From: a bacterium
GTDB taxonomy: Bacteria; Myxococcota_A; Polyangia; Nannocystales; Nannocystaceae
Direction of reading: 5' to 3'
Length of the DNA stretch: 64,000 bases
Assembly: GCA_024742475.1 (NCBI GenBank)
Contig: JANSYI010000038.1
Location: 1 to 64,000, forward strand
Shown in pieces: positions 34,860-43,600 of the stretch. The notes under the pieces were generated by a model. The model was given only the letters and a program-made list of their open reading frames with translations. It was not told the origin of the DNA and did not search any database. Every line of letters begins with the position of its first letter. Position 1 is the stretch's first letter. Position numbers and translations under genes: made by a program.

Positions 34860-35558
34860 TCAAGCGCGCCCGATCGAGGCGGCGTAGTCGGCGAAGGCGA
34901 CGGTGGTCTCGCCCGAGGTCAGGGCGCTGACCCACCACGAGAGGTTCTTGGTCGCATGGATCTTGGTGGCCAGCGTCTTTGGGGCCCGGGTGCCTGCGGC
35001 CTTGCCGAGCAGCGAGGTCATCGTCTCGCCGACCTCGACGAGGCGTTTCTTCGTCCGGCTCTTCGCGACCGCGTGGCCCGTTGGGCGGTGGGTGAGGATG
35101 AACTGGCCGTCCTCGCGCTTGTGCACCCCGAAGTGCTCACCGACGGCCGCCCCGGTGACGGTGGGCCACGACGACTTGGGGCCTTTCACCGCGAGCGCGT
35201 ATTCGGTGACGCCTGCGGCCCGCGGCTTCGGCTTCGACGCGCGAGGCGAGCGCTTGGCCGTCGTCTTCGAGGGCTTCGTGGCCGCGGGCTTCTTGTTGGC
35301 GCTCTTCTTGGCCTTCGCGCGTTTGGACGCGGCTGCTCGCTTTTTCTTCGCAGCCTCGCGGATGCCCAGCGCCTGCTTGTGCCGAGCCGCGATCGCCCGG
35401 TCGTGCTGGCGCCGAAGGTCATCGGCATCGGCGTCGGGAACGTGCACGGTGACGCGCTTGCCTCCAATGCGGGGGCGGTATTCGACGTGGCCTTGGTCAT
35501 CGGGCTCGGCCGAGAGTGGAAATCCAGTGGGGTTGACGACGGTGACGCGGTAGCCCAT
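34860..35558 (-). CDS. Basic Lys/Ala-rich protein, probably nucleic-acid binding
   Basis: About 232 residues. A beta-rich first 45 residues (YRVTVVNPTGFPLSAE) is followed by a histone-like Lys/Ala/Pro stretch (KKKRAAASKRAKAKKSANKKPAATKPSKTTAK, split by normal residues) and a mixed C-terminal domain (HFGVHKREDGQFILTHRPTGHAV). Charge and composition point to DNA condensation or packaging. It is coupled to the polyvalent-protein gene upstream and the large anchor protein downstream. Confidence 0.65.
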   Translation of the reverse strand: MGYRVTVVNPTGFPLSAEPDDQGHVEYRPRIGGKRVTVHVPDADADDLRRQHDRAIAARHKQALGIREAAKKKRAAASKRAKAKKSANKKPAATKPSKTTAKRSPRASKPKPRAAGVTEYALAVKGPKSSWPTVTGAAVGEHFGVHKREDGQFILTHRPTGHAVAKSRTKKRLVEVGETMTSLLGKAAGTRAPKTLATKIHATKNLSWWVSALTSGETTVAFADYAASIGRA

Positions 35559-35582
35559 CTCGTGTCCTTGTTCTGTGGTCCT

Positions 35583-38500
35583 CTACAAGCTCCGCAGCGC
35601 TCGTCGGGCGCGCTCGGCTGCAGAGCTCGAGGTGCTCGCTGCCGTACGGCGACGGCCGGGGTTTGGCGTGGGCGCCTGAGCGCGGCGACGTGGCCGCTTT
35701 TCGGCGCCGACGATGACCTGGGCCTGGCGGGCAACGCTGGCGGCCTTGCGACGGGTTTGGGCCATGTTGTCGCGAACGGAGGGGGCGATGGGTCCGGCAT
35801 CGAGGACGAAGCCGGCATTTTGGTGCGCGAGGACGGCCTCGGCGTGGGCCTGCATGGCGGCGGAGCGCTGAGAGATGCTGTCCTTGGGCGCCTTCTCGGC
35901 CAGGGCGAGCATGCGCTCGGCCTTCTCCAGGGCCTGGTGGGCGGCGACGAGATGGTAGCTGCGGCTGGGGTTCTCCTTGGGTGCGCGTCGGCGCGGGCGT
36001 GGCTTCGTGCCGGCCTTGGTCGTCTTGGGCTTCGCCTTGGCTTTGGGCTTCGCGCGTGACTTCGTCTTTGGGTTGGGCTTGGGCTTGGCTTTGGACTTTG
36101 TCTTGGCTGCGGACTTGGCCTTCGGGCGGCCGGGGTTCTTCTTGCGGTTGGGCACGGGGACCTCCCAGATGCTGAGCTGGTTCATGTCGGTGGTCGAAGG
36201 TGGCGAGGGTGGTGAGGGTAGAGCCGCCTTGGGCGAGGCGACCTCGCGGGGGCGGGGTTCGGGCGAGGCCGATGTGGCTTTGGCCTTGGAGGCGCGGGGA
36301 CGCGCGCTGACCGGCTTCTTGCCAGCGAGCAGGGCCTTGAAGTCCTCGACGTAGGGCTCGGCGAGGACGCTGCCGCCCTTGTGCACGCGGTCCCAGGGGG
36401 AGATGCTGGCGTCGTTGCCGGAGACCGCGAGCTGAGGCCCAAAGACCGCCCGCAACACCGCGCGCTCTGCCTCGGTCCATCGCCGCCGCTCGCCTTTGGG
36501 GTGGATCTCGATGGTGCTGGCCATCGAGTAGTTCGGCGTCCGGATCGAGAAGGCCACCTCGGGGTGGCGATGCCGCAGCAGCTTGCGCAGGGCCGCGGCG
36601 ATGTCCTTGCGGGCGATGTCCGCATCGGGCCAACCGACCAGTGTGCGCAGGGCGCCCGGCGGCTCGGGGGGCCGGGTGTTGGCTGGGGTGCTCTCCTCGC
36701 CGAGTTCGGGGTGTTGCCGCAGCAAGGCTTCGGCGACTTCGTGTCCGAGCGGGGTCAGGGATGCAGACTCGTAGTCGAACAGGCCGCGCTCGTGCAGGGC
36801 CCGTCGCAGGAACGCTCCGAAGACCTGGCCCACGCGGCCGAGTCGATGGGCTCGGGTCAGCGCCCGGGCCTCACCGTCGCGCAGCTTTGCGGCGATGTCC
36901 TGGGCGCGCGTGGGCGAGGCGGTCTCGGACGCGTTCCGGCCTCGCTCGCGGAGCATGGTCGCGATCTGCCGGCCAAGCCCGGTGGGCAGATTGAGCTGAG
37001 GATGGAAGAGCTTGCGCGCGGCGAGGGCTTGGACGACCTCGCGGTCGGGAACGGTGCCGTGGGTCGTGGCGCGGACGAGCGCATCCGCCTCGGCCTCGGT
37101 GAGCGCATCGAGGTACGCCTCGAGCTTCTTGCGGTAGGCGTCCGTGGGGTCGACGTCCGCGGGGTCGGTGTCCACAGGCTCGGGCAGGCCCAGCCACCCG
37201 CGAGCGGTTGCGCGACGCGCCCGGTGGTCGGCGGTGTTGGGCATGTCCTGCAGGTAGGCCTGCAGGGTGTCTCGCCAGGGCTGACTGCCACGCTCCAGCG
37301 TGCCGCGAACGAGGCTGGGGCTGAGCCGGTAGCGCTGCATTCGGCCGGTGTCTCGGTTCTTGGCCTCGACGACGAGCGTGTGCGGCTTGATCTCGACGAC
37401 GACCGCGGACTGGCCGGCATCATCGTGCACGACGTCACCGGGCTCGAAGTCCTCGGTGTCCCAGGACTCCGACGTCGTGCTCGACCGCCCTGCCCCATCG
37501 TCTGCGACGCGGGCATCGTGTGCAGCGAGCCAGCCTCGGGCGAGCTTCGCCCGCTTGGGGAACACCCGCGGCTGGGGCTGCCGAGTCTCGAGCCAGTTCG
37601 CATAGAACTCGATGGCCTCGCGCCACGCCGGCGTTCCGCGGACGGGTGCCTGCCGAATGTCCGTGTACGCCTTCTTGAGGTTCCACATGTGCGGGGGCGA
37701 GTCGACGCTGAGGCTCTTCTTGTTGACCCGGACGACGATCTCGAAACTGCCGCTTCGGGAGGCGAGCACGTCGCCGGGCTGGAAGTTCTCGGGGCCCCAG
37801 ATCTTGGCGCCGGACTCTTCGAGCAGCCGCTGCCAGTAGTCGAGCTGGTCGAGGATCTCCGCACGACGGACCTGCAGCTGCATCTTGTACTCGCCGGTCG
37901 CTGGGCCCTCGGGGATGAGGCCGCGCCATCCCTCGGGCATCTGTCCGGTGAGGGTGACGTCGAGGCCGCGCAGCTCGGTGCGCAGCTCCGCAATGCGCCG
38001 CTGGGCGAAGTTTGGGTCCCTGCGCTGCGCCGCGGTGCGCTCGCTGGCCTTGGCCTGGCGCTGCAGCTGCTTGGCCTCGTCTTGGAGTGCGAACGACTTG
38101 CGCTGACCCTTCTCGAACTTCTCGAGGTCTCGGCGGTGGCGCTTCGCACTGTAGTGGTCGACGAGGATCGGTTGTCCAAAGGGGATGCGATCGACGAGGG
38201 CTTTGGAGCGGGTGTAGGCGCTGTCGGACTCCGCTTGCTTCCTCTGCGCTCGGGACTCGAGGCGGTCGATGCGGGCCTCGGCGCGGTCGGCCGCGGCGGC
38301 CTCTCGCGCGTCCATCGAGGTGAGCGCACCGGGGTCGACCGCGGTGTAGTCGACGTCGACGGCGACGCCGGTGGCTTTGCGCAGCTCGTCGGCGATCTGC
38401 TCGACGAGGGCTCGCGAGGCGTGGCGGTCGCGGGAGCGCGGGACGTACCAGGCGCAGTCGTCCGGCAGTCGGCGGGAGAACTTGAAACGCTTGTGCCGAA

Positions 38501-39950
38501 GCGACTTGATCGCTTGGCGATGCGGATAGGTGTCGCCGCAGATCAGGATCCCCGCCTCGTAGCTGTAGACGACGCGCAGGGGAGCCTCGCTGTCGCTGTC
38601 ATCCGCCGCAGCGGCGGCCGCTTCGGGCGGGGGCTCATCGGGGTTTGGAACCGGCTGCGGCAGGGGTCCGTGCAGGTCAGGGAAGCCAGGGGCGCCCTCG
38701 CGGACGTGCGCGGTCGCCCACTGGGGGGTGTAGCCGACCTCGCAGGCCGCTCGAAGCTCGCGCAGCTCTCCGAAGAGCGCCGGGTAGTCGCAGGTCATGC
38801 CGCCGGTGTGCGGGTCGGGGGCGCAGGCCGAGACTGGGATGGTGCCCGGGTCGTCCCGCCAGATCTCCCACTCCTGCAGACGTCGCTCGACGAGACGACG
38901 CAGCCGCGGGTTCAGGCACGAGCGGTTGGCGGCGTAGGTCTCGCGCAGGCTCTCCAAGGCGGCCGCGAGCTCGCGGCGGCTCTCGCAGTCGGCGAGCTCG
39001 CGGAGCGTGTCGGGGTCGAGCTCGGCCAGCGCGTCGGCGTCGAGGTCGCCGAGGTAGGGCCGCCAATACAGGCCCGAACGGCTGGGCTCGGCGGTGCCAT
39101 AGGGCTCGAAGTACGGCTGCAGCGCTTCACCCAAGCGCTCGATGAGCGGCCAGTCCACCTCGTCCCAGCGCCGCGATCGGGTGCGTCCGAAGATCGCTTG
39201 GAGGGTCTTGCGGATCGCCTCGGCCGGCGACGCGTCGAGGATCGCCTGGCCCTTCTTGGTGTGCCCGAGCTTTTGGTGGCGCTTGCCGACGCGGACTTCG
39301 ATGCCGTCGAAGACGTCGCGCAAGCCGTCGTAGGGGTCGCGGACGTGGTCGAAGAACTGGGTGTTGCCCTCGTAGAAGACTCGGGCGGCCTCGGCCGAGG
39401 ACGAGAAGGTGGCGCGGATCCCCGGCGCGCGCGGCGGGCAGCTGGGGGTCTTGGCCTTGGCGCTGGCCTTGCCCTTCTTCTTGCGTCCTCGCTTGGTCTT
39501 GTTCGCTTCGGCTTCGGCCTTCTGCTTCCGGGCGCGTGCGAGGTAGTTCGCCGGGGCGCCGTAGTCGAAGCGCAGGCCGCCGCGGGTCGGCGGACTGCTG
39601 CGGGTCGGGATGAGGACGTCCTCGGAGTCGATCTCGACCCGCTGTCCGTCGATGATGGCCTCGTAGCGGCCGGTCGGGAGGGCACCAAGGTCTCCGGAGA
39701 CGCGGCGGGCCCCGGTGGCGGGGTCGACGAGGACCGCTCGCGCTCGAGGTACACGTCCCCGAAGGCCTCGCTCCTCGGCGATGCGGTGGCGTTCGGCGAC
39801 CGAGGGCTCGGCGCTGATGGCCTCGGCGTCATCGGCCGTGACCCGCACGGTGCTGCGGCACCCGTCGTCGCTGGGTCGGTAAACGACTAGACCATCGTGC
39901 TCGGGCCCGGAGAGCGGGCGTCCTGCGGGGTTTTCGTGACGACGTCCCAT
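35583..39950 (-). CDS. 1455-residue polyvalent protein with DUF3560 and LPD29-like domains
   Basis: Multi-domain protein. Residues 455-540 (YSYEAGILICGDTYPHRQAI, RLPDDCAWYVPRSRDRHASR) and 555-725 match the DUF3560 region (RIDRLESRAQRKQAESDSAYTRSKALVDRIPFGQPILVDHYSAKRHRRDLEKFEKG, broken here by normal residues). Two tandem SH3/KOW-like repeats follow at 719-810 and 833-921 (ENFQPGDVL..., EDFEPGDVV...). Residues 1110-1210 resemble the LPD29 domain of large polyvalent proteins. A Lys/Ala/Pro linker and a helical end complete it. Polyvalent proteins of phages and conjugative elements are thought to enter the new host with the DNA and protect it. ATG 39,950 overlaps the previous stop (TGATG). Confidence 0.75.
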   Translation of the reverse strand: MGRRHENPAGRPLSGPEHDGLVVYRPSDDGCRSTVRVTADDAEAISAEPSVAERHRIAEERGLRGRVPRARAVLVDPATGARRVSGDLGALPTGRYEAIIDGQRVEIDSEDVLIPTRSSPPTRGGLRFDYGAPANYLARARKQKAEAEANKTKRGRKKKGKASAKAKTPSCPPRAPGIRATFSSSAEAARVFYEGNTQFFDHVRDPYDGLRDVFDGIEVRVGKRHQKLGHTKKGQAILDASPAEAIRKTLQAIFGRTRSRRWDEVDWPLIERLGEALQPYFEPYGTAEPSRSGLYWRPYLGDLDADALAELDPDTLRELADCESRRELAAALESLRETYAANRSCLNPRLRRLVERRLQEWEIWRDDPGTIPVSACAPDPHTGGMTCDYPALFGELRELRAACEVGYTPQWATAHVREGAPGFPDLHGPLPQPVPNPDEPPPEAAAAAADDSDSEAPLRVVYSYEAGILICGDTYPHRQAIKSLRHKRFKFSRRLPDDCAWYVPRSRDRHASRALVEQIADELRKATGVAVDVDYTAVDPGALTSMDAREAAAADRAEARIDRLESRAQRKQAESDSAYTRSKALVDRIPFGQPILVDHYSAKRHRRDLEKFEKGQRKSFALQDEAKQLQRQAKASERTAAQRRDPNFAQRRIAELRTELRGLDVTLTGQMPEGWRGLIPEGPATGEYKMQLQVRRAEILDQLDYWQRLLEESGAKIWGPENFQPGDVLASRSGSFEIVVRVNKKSLSVDSPPHMWNLKKAYTDIRQAPVRGTPAWREAIEFYANWLETRQPQPRVFPKRAKLARGWLAAHDARVADDGAGRSSTTSESWDTEDFEPGDVVHDDAGQSAVVVEIKPHTLVVEAKNRDTGRMQRYRLSPSLVRGTLERGSQPWRDTLQAYLQDMPNTADHRARRATARGWLGLPEPVDTDPADVDPTDAYRKKLEAYLDALTEAEADALVRATTHGTVPDREVVQALAARKLFHPQLNLPTGLGRQIATMLRERGRNASETASPTRAQDIAAKLRDGEARALTRAHRLGRVGQVFGAFLRRALHERGLFDYESASLTPLGHEVAEALLRQHPELGEESTPANTRPPEPPGALRTLVGWPDADIARKDIAAALRKLLRHRHPEVAFSIRTPNYSMASTIEIHPKGERRRWTEAERAVLRAVFGPQLAVSGNDASISPWDRVHKGGSVLAEPYVEDFKALLAGKKPVSARPRASKAKATSASPEPRPREVASPKAALPSPPSPPSTTDMNQLSIWEVPVPNRKKNPGRPKAKSAAKTKSKAKPKPNPKTKSRAKPKAKAKPKTTKAGTKPRPRRRAPKENPSRSYHLVAAHQALEKAERMLALAEKAPKDSISQRSAAMQAHAEAVLAHQNAGFVLDAGPIAPSVRDNMAQTRRKAASVARQAQVIVGAEKRPRRRAQAPTPNPGRRRTAASTSSSAAERARRALRSL

Positions 39951-40513
39951 CAGTCCACCAGGCCTCTCGCGGTGAGCCGCAGCGGAGGGCCGCGGACGAT
40001 GAGGACTGCGGGTGCCTCGCCCTCGTGGCCGCCACCAGGATGGTTGGGCCGGGGGGATGCTGCGAGGTCGACGGTGGTGCCGGCGGCGAAGTGGTGGATG
40101 TAGTCGGTGATGGGGCCCCACTTGTCGGAGCGATAGACGATGTGGTGCCCCTGCCCCGCTGTTTGGATCTGCGGCGCAGGCAGCTGCAGGCAGCGGCTGT
40201 GGGCAGGCGTGCGTCCGGTCCAGGTGCGCCACGAGGCCAGCGCATCGTCGGTGCTGCGTGCGGCGGCGGCCTGAGGCATGCGCAGCGCCTTGGGTCGGGG
40301 GAGTCTCAGGCCCGGGAAGAGGTAGAGCGCTTGGCGCTTGGGCGACCACAGCAGCTTGGGGGCGTCTCGCACGGTCCAGGCGTGGTGGCGGGCGTGGCCG
40401 CCGGGCATCTCGTGCTGCAGCTCGAGGACGGTGCCCAAGAGCGCCAGGTCGCCGGGGTCTTGCATCACCCGCGGGCGAGCGCGGGTGGTGGAAAGCGTGC
40501 GTGCGGGGCTCAT
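39950..40513 (-). CDS. Hypothetical protein of the operon
   Basis: About 187 residues from ATG 40,513, which overlaps the stop of the preceding gene (ATGA). The last third, GHHIVYRSDKWGPITDYIHHF and VLIVRGPPLRLTARGLVD, looks like a compact beta domain; similar short domains occur in plasmid and phage hypothetical proteins. There is no signal or membrane segment. Function unknown. Confidence 0.6.
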   Translation of the reverse strand: MSPARTLSTTRARPRVMQDPGDLALLGTVLELQHEMPGGHARHHAWTVRDAPKLLWSPKRQALYLFPGLRLPRPKALRMPQAAAARSTDDALASWRTWTGRTPAHSRCLQLPAPQIQTAGQGHHIVYRSDKWGPITDYIHHFAAGTTVDLAASPRPNHPGGGHEGEAPAVLIVRGPPLRLTARGLVD

Positions 40514-40929
40514 GACTCGGAGGTCGGGGTGGTGGCGGTGGTCGTTGGCGGGGATGCTTCGGGAGACTCGGCTGCGGCTTGGCGGAGTGCATCGAGCAGC
40601 GCGGGGGCGTCGTGGGCGAGCACGAGGTCGAGGACGCCGGCGAGCAGCTGGCGGACGCGGGCGAGGTCTTCGGCGGTGGCGGTCGTCTCGAGGGTTCCGA
40701 CGCCGACTTGGTAGAGCATCGACAGCGGGTTGATCGGCTCGGGGTGCTTGTGGCCTCGCGGCACGCCAAGAAGGTCGAGCAGTCGGCCGGCGGCGGTCGT
40801 GCTCTGGCACTGCAGGACCACGTAGGAGAGCAGGTGCAGACGAAAGGCCTCATCCGCCTCGGCCTTGCGCTCGATGAGGCTCCACAGCAGTTCGGCGCTC
40901 ACCGGCGCCGATGGGGTCTCGTCCTTCAC
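40510..40929 (-). CDS. Small helical protein of the operon
   Basis: About 139 residues from a GTG overlapping the previous stop (GTGA). Mostly helical: LLWSLIERKAEADEAFRLHLLSYVVLQCQSTTAAGRLLDLLG and ARVRQLLAGVLDLVLAHDAPALLDALRQA, then a Thr-rich end. No membrane anchor. It could be a scaffold or chaperone-like protein; no family recognised. Confidence 0.6.
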   Translation of the reverse strand: MKDETPSAPVSAELLWSLIERKAEADEAFRLHLLSYVVLQCQSTTAAGRLLDLLGVPRGHKHPEPINPLSMLYQVGVGTLETTATAEDLARVRQLLAGVLDLVLAHDAPALLDALRQAAAESPEASPPTTTATTPTSES

Positions 40930-42302
40930 GTCGATCTGCGATGAAGGCGAACGTTGGCGAAACGCTGGTAGGGAATGGAGGACGCGCGCAGGGCCTGGGT
41001 GGCTGTGAGGCGTGGCTGAGCGGGACGGGGCTTGGACGAGGGCTTGGCTGCGGTGCGTCGCAGGCCCAAGAGCGTGGCGCCCAGGCTGCGTCCGGGCTGC
41101 GGCAGCCGCTGGGCGAGGCTTGCTGGGGGCGAGGTCCACATCGCCCCGATGACATCGCCCCCTCCCGAGAGGGCGTGGCCGACCACGGCGTTCCATTGCG
41201 TTGGCTGGATCGGGATCGTCGTGTTCTTGCCGACGATCGGGTCGCGGGCAGCGAAGCCCTCGGCGTCGGCCGAGCTGAGGATGTATTTGAGGCCGCCGAG
41301 CAGCTGGGGGAGACCGAAGTGCTGCTGGGTGTCCCAGAAGCTGACGACGTAGAACATGACCTCGGGGTGGGCCGCGGCTTGATGTTCGAGGCCGGCGATG
41401 GCCTGCTCGGCGTGCTCCCATTCGGGGTCGAGGGCGAGGACGACGGTGCTGGCCCGAGCTCGGGTCTCCCCGTCCCGCTCGCCGGCGGCGACCAGCCGGA
41501 GTAGCGACGTCTCCTCGATGCCCGCGGCGGTGGTGGGGCTGGCGATGTTCGGCAGCGGCTCGTCCCCCGTCGGAGGTTCGGGAGGTTCGGGGGGGCCCGG
41601 CGGTGGTGGCGGGGTCTCGTCCTCCTCGTTCCCCAGCGGCATGGGGATCGGGGGCGTGGGTGGGGTGACCGGGTCGGGAAGCTCCGGTGGGCCAGGAGGC
41701 TCGGGAGGCAGAGGAGGTTCGGGCGGGAGCGGCTCGACCGGGATGTCGCCGTCGCCCTCTGTGTCCTCGGGCGTCGGCGGTCGCGAGGGCCGGGCCCGGT
41801 GGGGGTCGAAGGCCGGGTCGTCGCAGGAGTGCAGGACGTCGAAGGTATCCGCGGAGATCCGTCCCTGGGCGCTGAGGAGGCTGACGACCAGGCACCAGGT
41901 GGCCTTGTAGGCCTGGGCATAGGCGTCCCCGGTGGTGTCGAGGCACGGCGGGGTAGCGCGCGCCCAGACGGCATCGACGACGTCCCAGACCTGGGCGCGC
42001 TGCTCGAGGGCGCCCTCCCCTCTCGCTCCCATGACCTCGACGAAGGCGGTGGTCGCGGTGGTTTCGAGCCAGCGCTGCAGGACGGCTGCGTCGACGACCT
42101 GGGTGCAGTTCGACCCCGCGACGAACGGGCTCAGCGGCGGGTCCTCGGGCGCGGGCGGCGTGGCCGCATCATCGGGCGGCGCGGTGTCGGTCGAGCTGGC
42201 CTTGGCTTTCGCCTTGGCCTTCTTCTTCGACTGCCGCTCGCTGTACCAGACGGCGCCACCGATGCCGAGCAAAGCGATCGGAGCGAAGTTCGAGGACGCC
42301 AC
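40926..42302 (-). CDS. Membrane-anchored Pro-rich protein
   Basis: About 458 residues. N-terminal anchor (FAPIALLGIGGAVWYSE) then a basic patch (RQSKKKAKAKAK). A Cys-containing helical domain (NCTQVVDAAVLQRWLETT...PPCLDTTG...WCLVVSLL), an extended Pro/Glu linker and a C-terminal domain (AIAGLEHQAAAHPEVMFYVVSFWDTQQHFGLPQLLGGL) with a basic tail follow. The anchor-basic-linker-domain layout is shared with several neighbours, suggesting a set of stalked particle or assembly proteins. Confidence 0.65.
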   Translation of the reverse strand: MASSNFAPIALLGIGGAVWYSERQSKKKAKAKAKASSTDTAPPDDAATPPAPEDPPLSPFVAGSNCTQVVDAAVLQRWLETTATTAFVEVMGARGEGALEQRAQVWDVVDAVWARATPPCLDTTGDAYAQAYKATWCLVVSLLSAQGRISADTFDVLHSCDDPAFDPHRARPSRPPTPEDTEGDGDIPVEPLPPEPPLPPEPPGPPELPDPVTPPTPPIPMPLGNEEDETPPPPPGPPEPPEPPTGDEPLPNIASPTTAAGIEETSLLRLVAAGERDGETRARASTVVLALDPEWEHAEQAIAGLEHQAAAHPEVMFYVVSFWDTQQHFGLPQLLGGLKYILSSADAEGFAARDPIVGKNTTIPIQPTQWNAVVGHALSGGGDVIGAMWTSPPASLAQRLPQPGRSLGATLLGLRRTAAKPSSKPRPAQPRLTATQALRASSIPYQRFANVRLHRRST

Positions 42303-42305
42303 GGC

Positions 42306-42662
42306 TCAGCTCTCCTCGCTGTAGAGGCCACCGGGGGGCAGCGCGGGGTAGGCAGGGGCGTAGGCCGGCCGCGCGTGGGCATACGGATGGGCGTAGCCGG
42401 CGGGCGCCTGCGAGAGACCGTGCATGGTCGGAGGTGGCGTCGGTGCGAAGGGGCGCGCGCGGGTGCTGCGGAGCAACTGCTCGAACTGCGCTTGCTGCTG
42501 GCGGAGCAGGTCGGCCTGGCGGTCTTGCATGGCGTCACGCTCGGCTTGGGCCTTGCCGCCCATGTGCTCGCGCAGGAAGTGGGAGACGGCGGCTCCGACT
42601 GCGGCGGAGAGGACGGTGTTGACGAGGAAGTGGTTCCAGTCGCGCTGGGGTTCGGTGGCCAT
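42306..42662 (-). CDS. Small membrane protein with coiled coil
   Basis: About 118 residues. Membrane helix at residues 13-30 (LVNTVLSAAVGAAVSHFL), coiled coil at 38-65 (AQAERDAMQDRQADLLRQQQAQFEQLL), then an Ala/Tyr/Pro-rich end (YAHPYAHARPAYAPAYPALPPGG). The size and layout resemble minor membrane proteins of membrane-containing phages, but sequence alone does not show that. Confidence 0.6.
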   Translation of the reverse strand: MATEPQRDWNHFLVNTVLSAAVGAAVSHFLREHMGGKAQAERDAMQDRQADLLRQQQAQFEQLLRSTRARPFAPTPPPTMHGLSQAPAGYAHPYAHARPAYAPAYPALPPGGLYSEES

Positions 42663-42677
42663 GATGCAGGTCTCGTT

Positions 42678-42869
42678 TCAGGGGGTGGTGCGGCTGGGGG
42701 TGCTGGGGTTGGCGCGCTGGGGTGTCGGGGCGACGGGGACCGGCCGTGGCGGCGCCGCCGTCCAGCCGCCGATCGGGACGCGCGAGGGCTTCTTGGAGGT
42801 ACGTTTGGTTCGTCGCGACAGGAGGATCCCGGCGACGACGCCGACGACGATGAGAGGACCGGCCTTCAC
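42678..42869 (-). CDS. 63-residue membrane protein
   Basis: MKAGPLIVVGVVAGILLSRR gives one membrane helix directly at the N-terminus, followed by a basic cluster (RRTKRTSKK) and a Pro/Ser/Thr tail. It overlaps the stop of the preceding gene (ATGA). It is the minimal form of the anchor-plus-basic layout seen in the operon. Confidence 0.65.
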   Translation of the reverse strand: MKAGPLIVVGVVAGILLSRRTKRTSKKPSRVPIGGWTAAPPRPVPVAPTPQRANPSTPSRTTP

Positions 42870-43600
42870 GACGAGGACTCCTCATCCGTCTCGGGCTCCT
42901 TGGGCAGGGTCATCGCCAGCGACACCGCGATCCGCTCCTTGGAGAGCGTCTGCATGGGCTCGTCCTTCGCAGGCTCGTCCTTCGCGGGCTCGTCCTTCGC
43001 AGGCCCATCCTTCGCAGGCCCATCCTTCGCAGGTTTGTCTTTCTCGGGCTCGTCCTTCGCAGGACCGTCATCCGGCGGCAATGCGTCTGGCGGTGGCCCG
43101 TCGGGGGCGGGCATCGGCTGCAGCGTGGGCAGCGAGTCCTGAAGAAACCGCGGCGGGGGACCGAGGGTGATCTGGATGAGGTGTGGCCCGGGGCGAGAGC
43201 CGTTGGCCCGGGTGTCGAGGACGAGCGCGTGCTCGGGGGGAATCGGGATGCTCAGGCCCTCGGTGAGGACGCCGGTGTTCGTCTCGATGCTCCCCAGGTC
43301 GACGAGGGGAATCGTTGGCGCCGAGTCCGGGGTGACCTCGACGAGCTCGGGGCCGGCGAGGCCCACGAAGGCACCGGGCGCATGCGTCCCGCAAGCGCTG
43401 ACGAGCGTGAGGTGCTCGACCCAGTGCTCCGAGCCCGGCGCGAGTGTGCCCAGATGCAGGCGACCCAGCGGCATACCGGCGGGCACCCAGACTTCTTTGA
43501 GGCCCAATTCGGCGTTCCAGGCGGAGGTGGCCTCGGGATGCAGCGGCGAGGCGCCATCGAGGGGTCCGTCGTGCTCGACGTAGATCCGGATCGTGGTCAT
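42866..43600 (-). CDS. Beta-rich protein, paralogue of the next upstream gene, with PAKDE repeats
   Basis: About 244 residues. Residues 1-160 align with the 162-residue product at 43,597-44,085: TIRIYVEHDGPLDGASPL, VWVPAGMPLGRLHLGTL, LTLVSACGTHAPGAFVGL, IPIPPEHALVLDT, GPHLIQITLGPP. The alternating beta pattern suits a jelly-roll or similar sandwich. Residues 170-215 are a charged PAKDE-type repeat that the paralogue lacks. Adjacent paralogous beta proteins occur as paired capsid proteins in some tailless viruses; that role is a hypothesis. Confidence 0.65.
   Translation of the reverse strand: MTTIRIYVEHDGPLDGASPLHPEATSAWNAELGLKEVWVPAGMPLGRLHLGTLAPGSEHWVEHLTLVSACGTHAPGAFVGLAGPELVEVTPDSAPTIPLVDLGSIETNTGVLTEGLSIPIPPEHALVLDTRANGSRPGPHLIQITLGPPPRFLQDSLPTLQPMPAPDGPPPDALPPDDGPAKDEPEKDKPAKDGPAKDGPAKDEPAKDEPAKDEPMQTLSKERIAVSLAMTLPKEPETDEESSS
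42956..43063 (-). repeat. 15-bp tandem repeat encoding PAKD(E/G)
   Basis: Seven consecutive 15-bp units (RC of TCGTCCTTCGCAGGC and variants) give a rigid, highly charged Pro/Lys/Asp stalk near the end of the larger paralogue. Copy number can vary without frameshift. Confidence 0.85.

Noticed and set aside
33888..36059. Very long plus-strand frames (also 36,381-39,890) opposite the operon
   Set aside because: They are shadows of the minus-strand genes in high-GC DNA: Gly/Arg/Val-rich, no domains, while the minus frame shows DUF3560 and clean gene overlaps.
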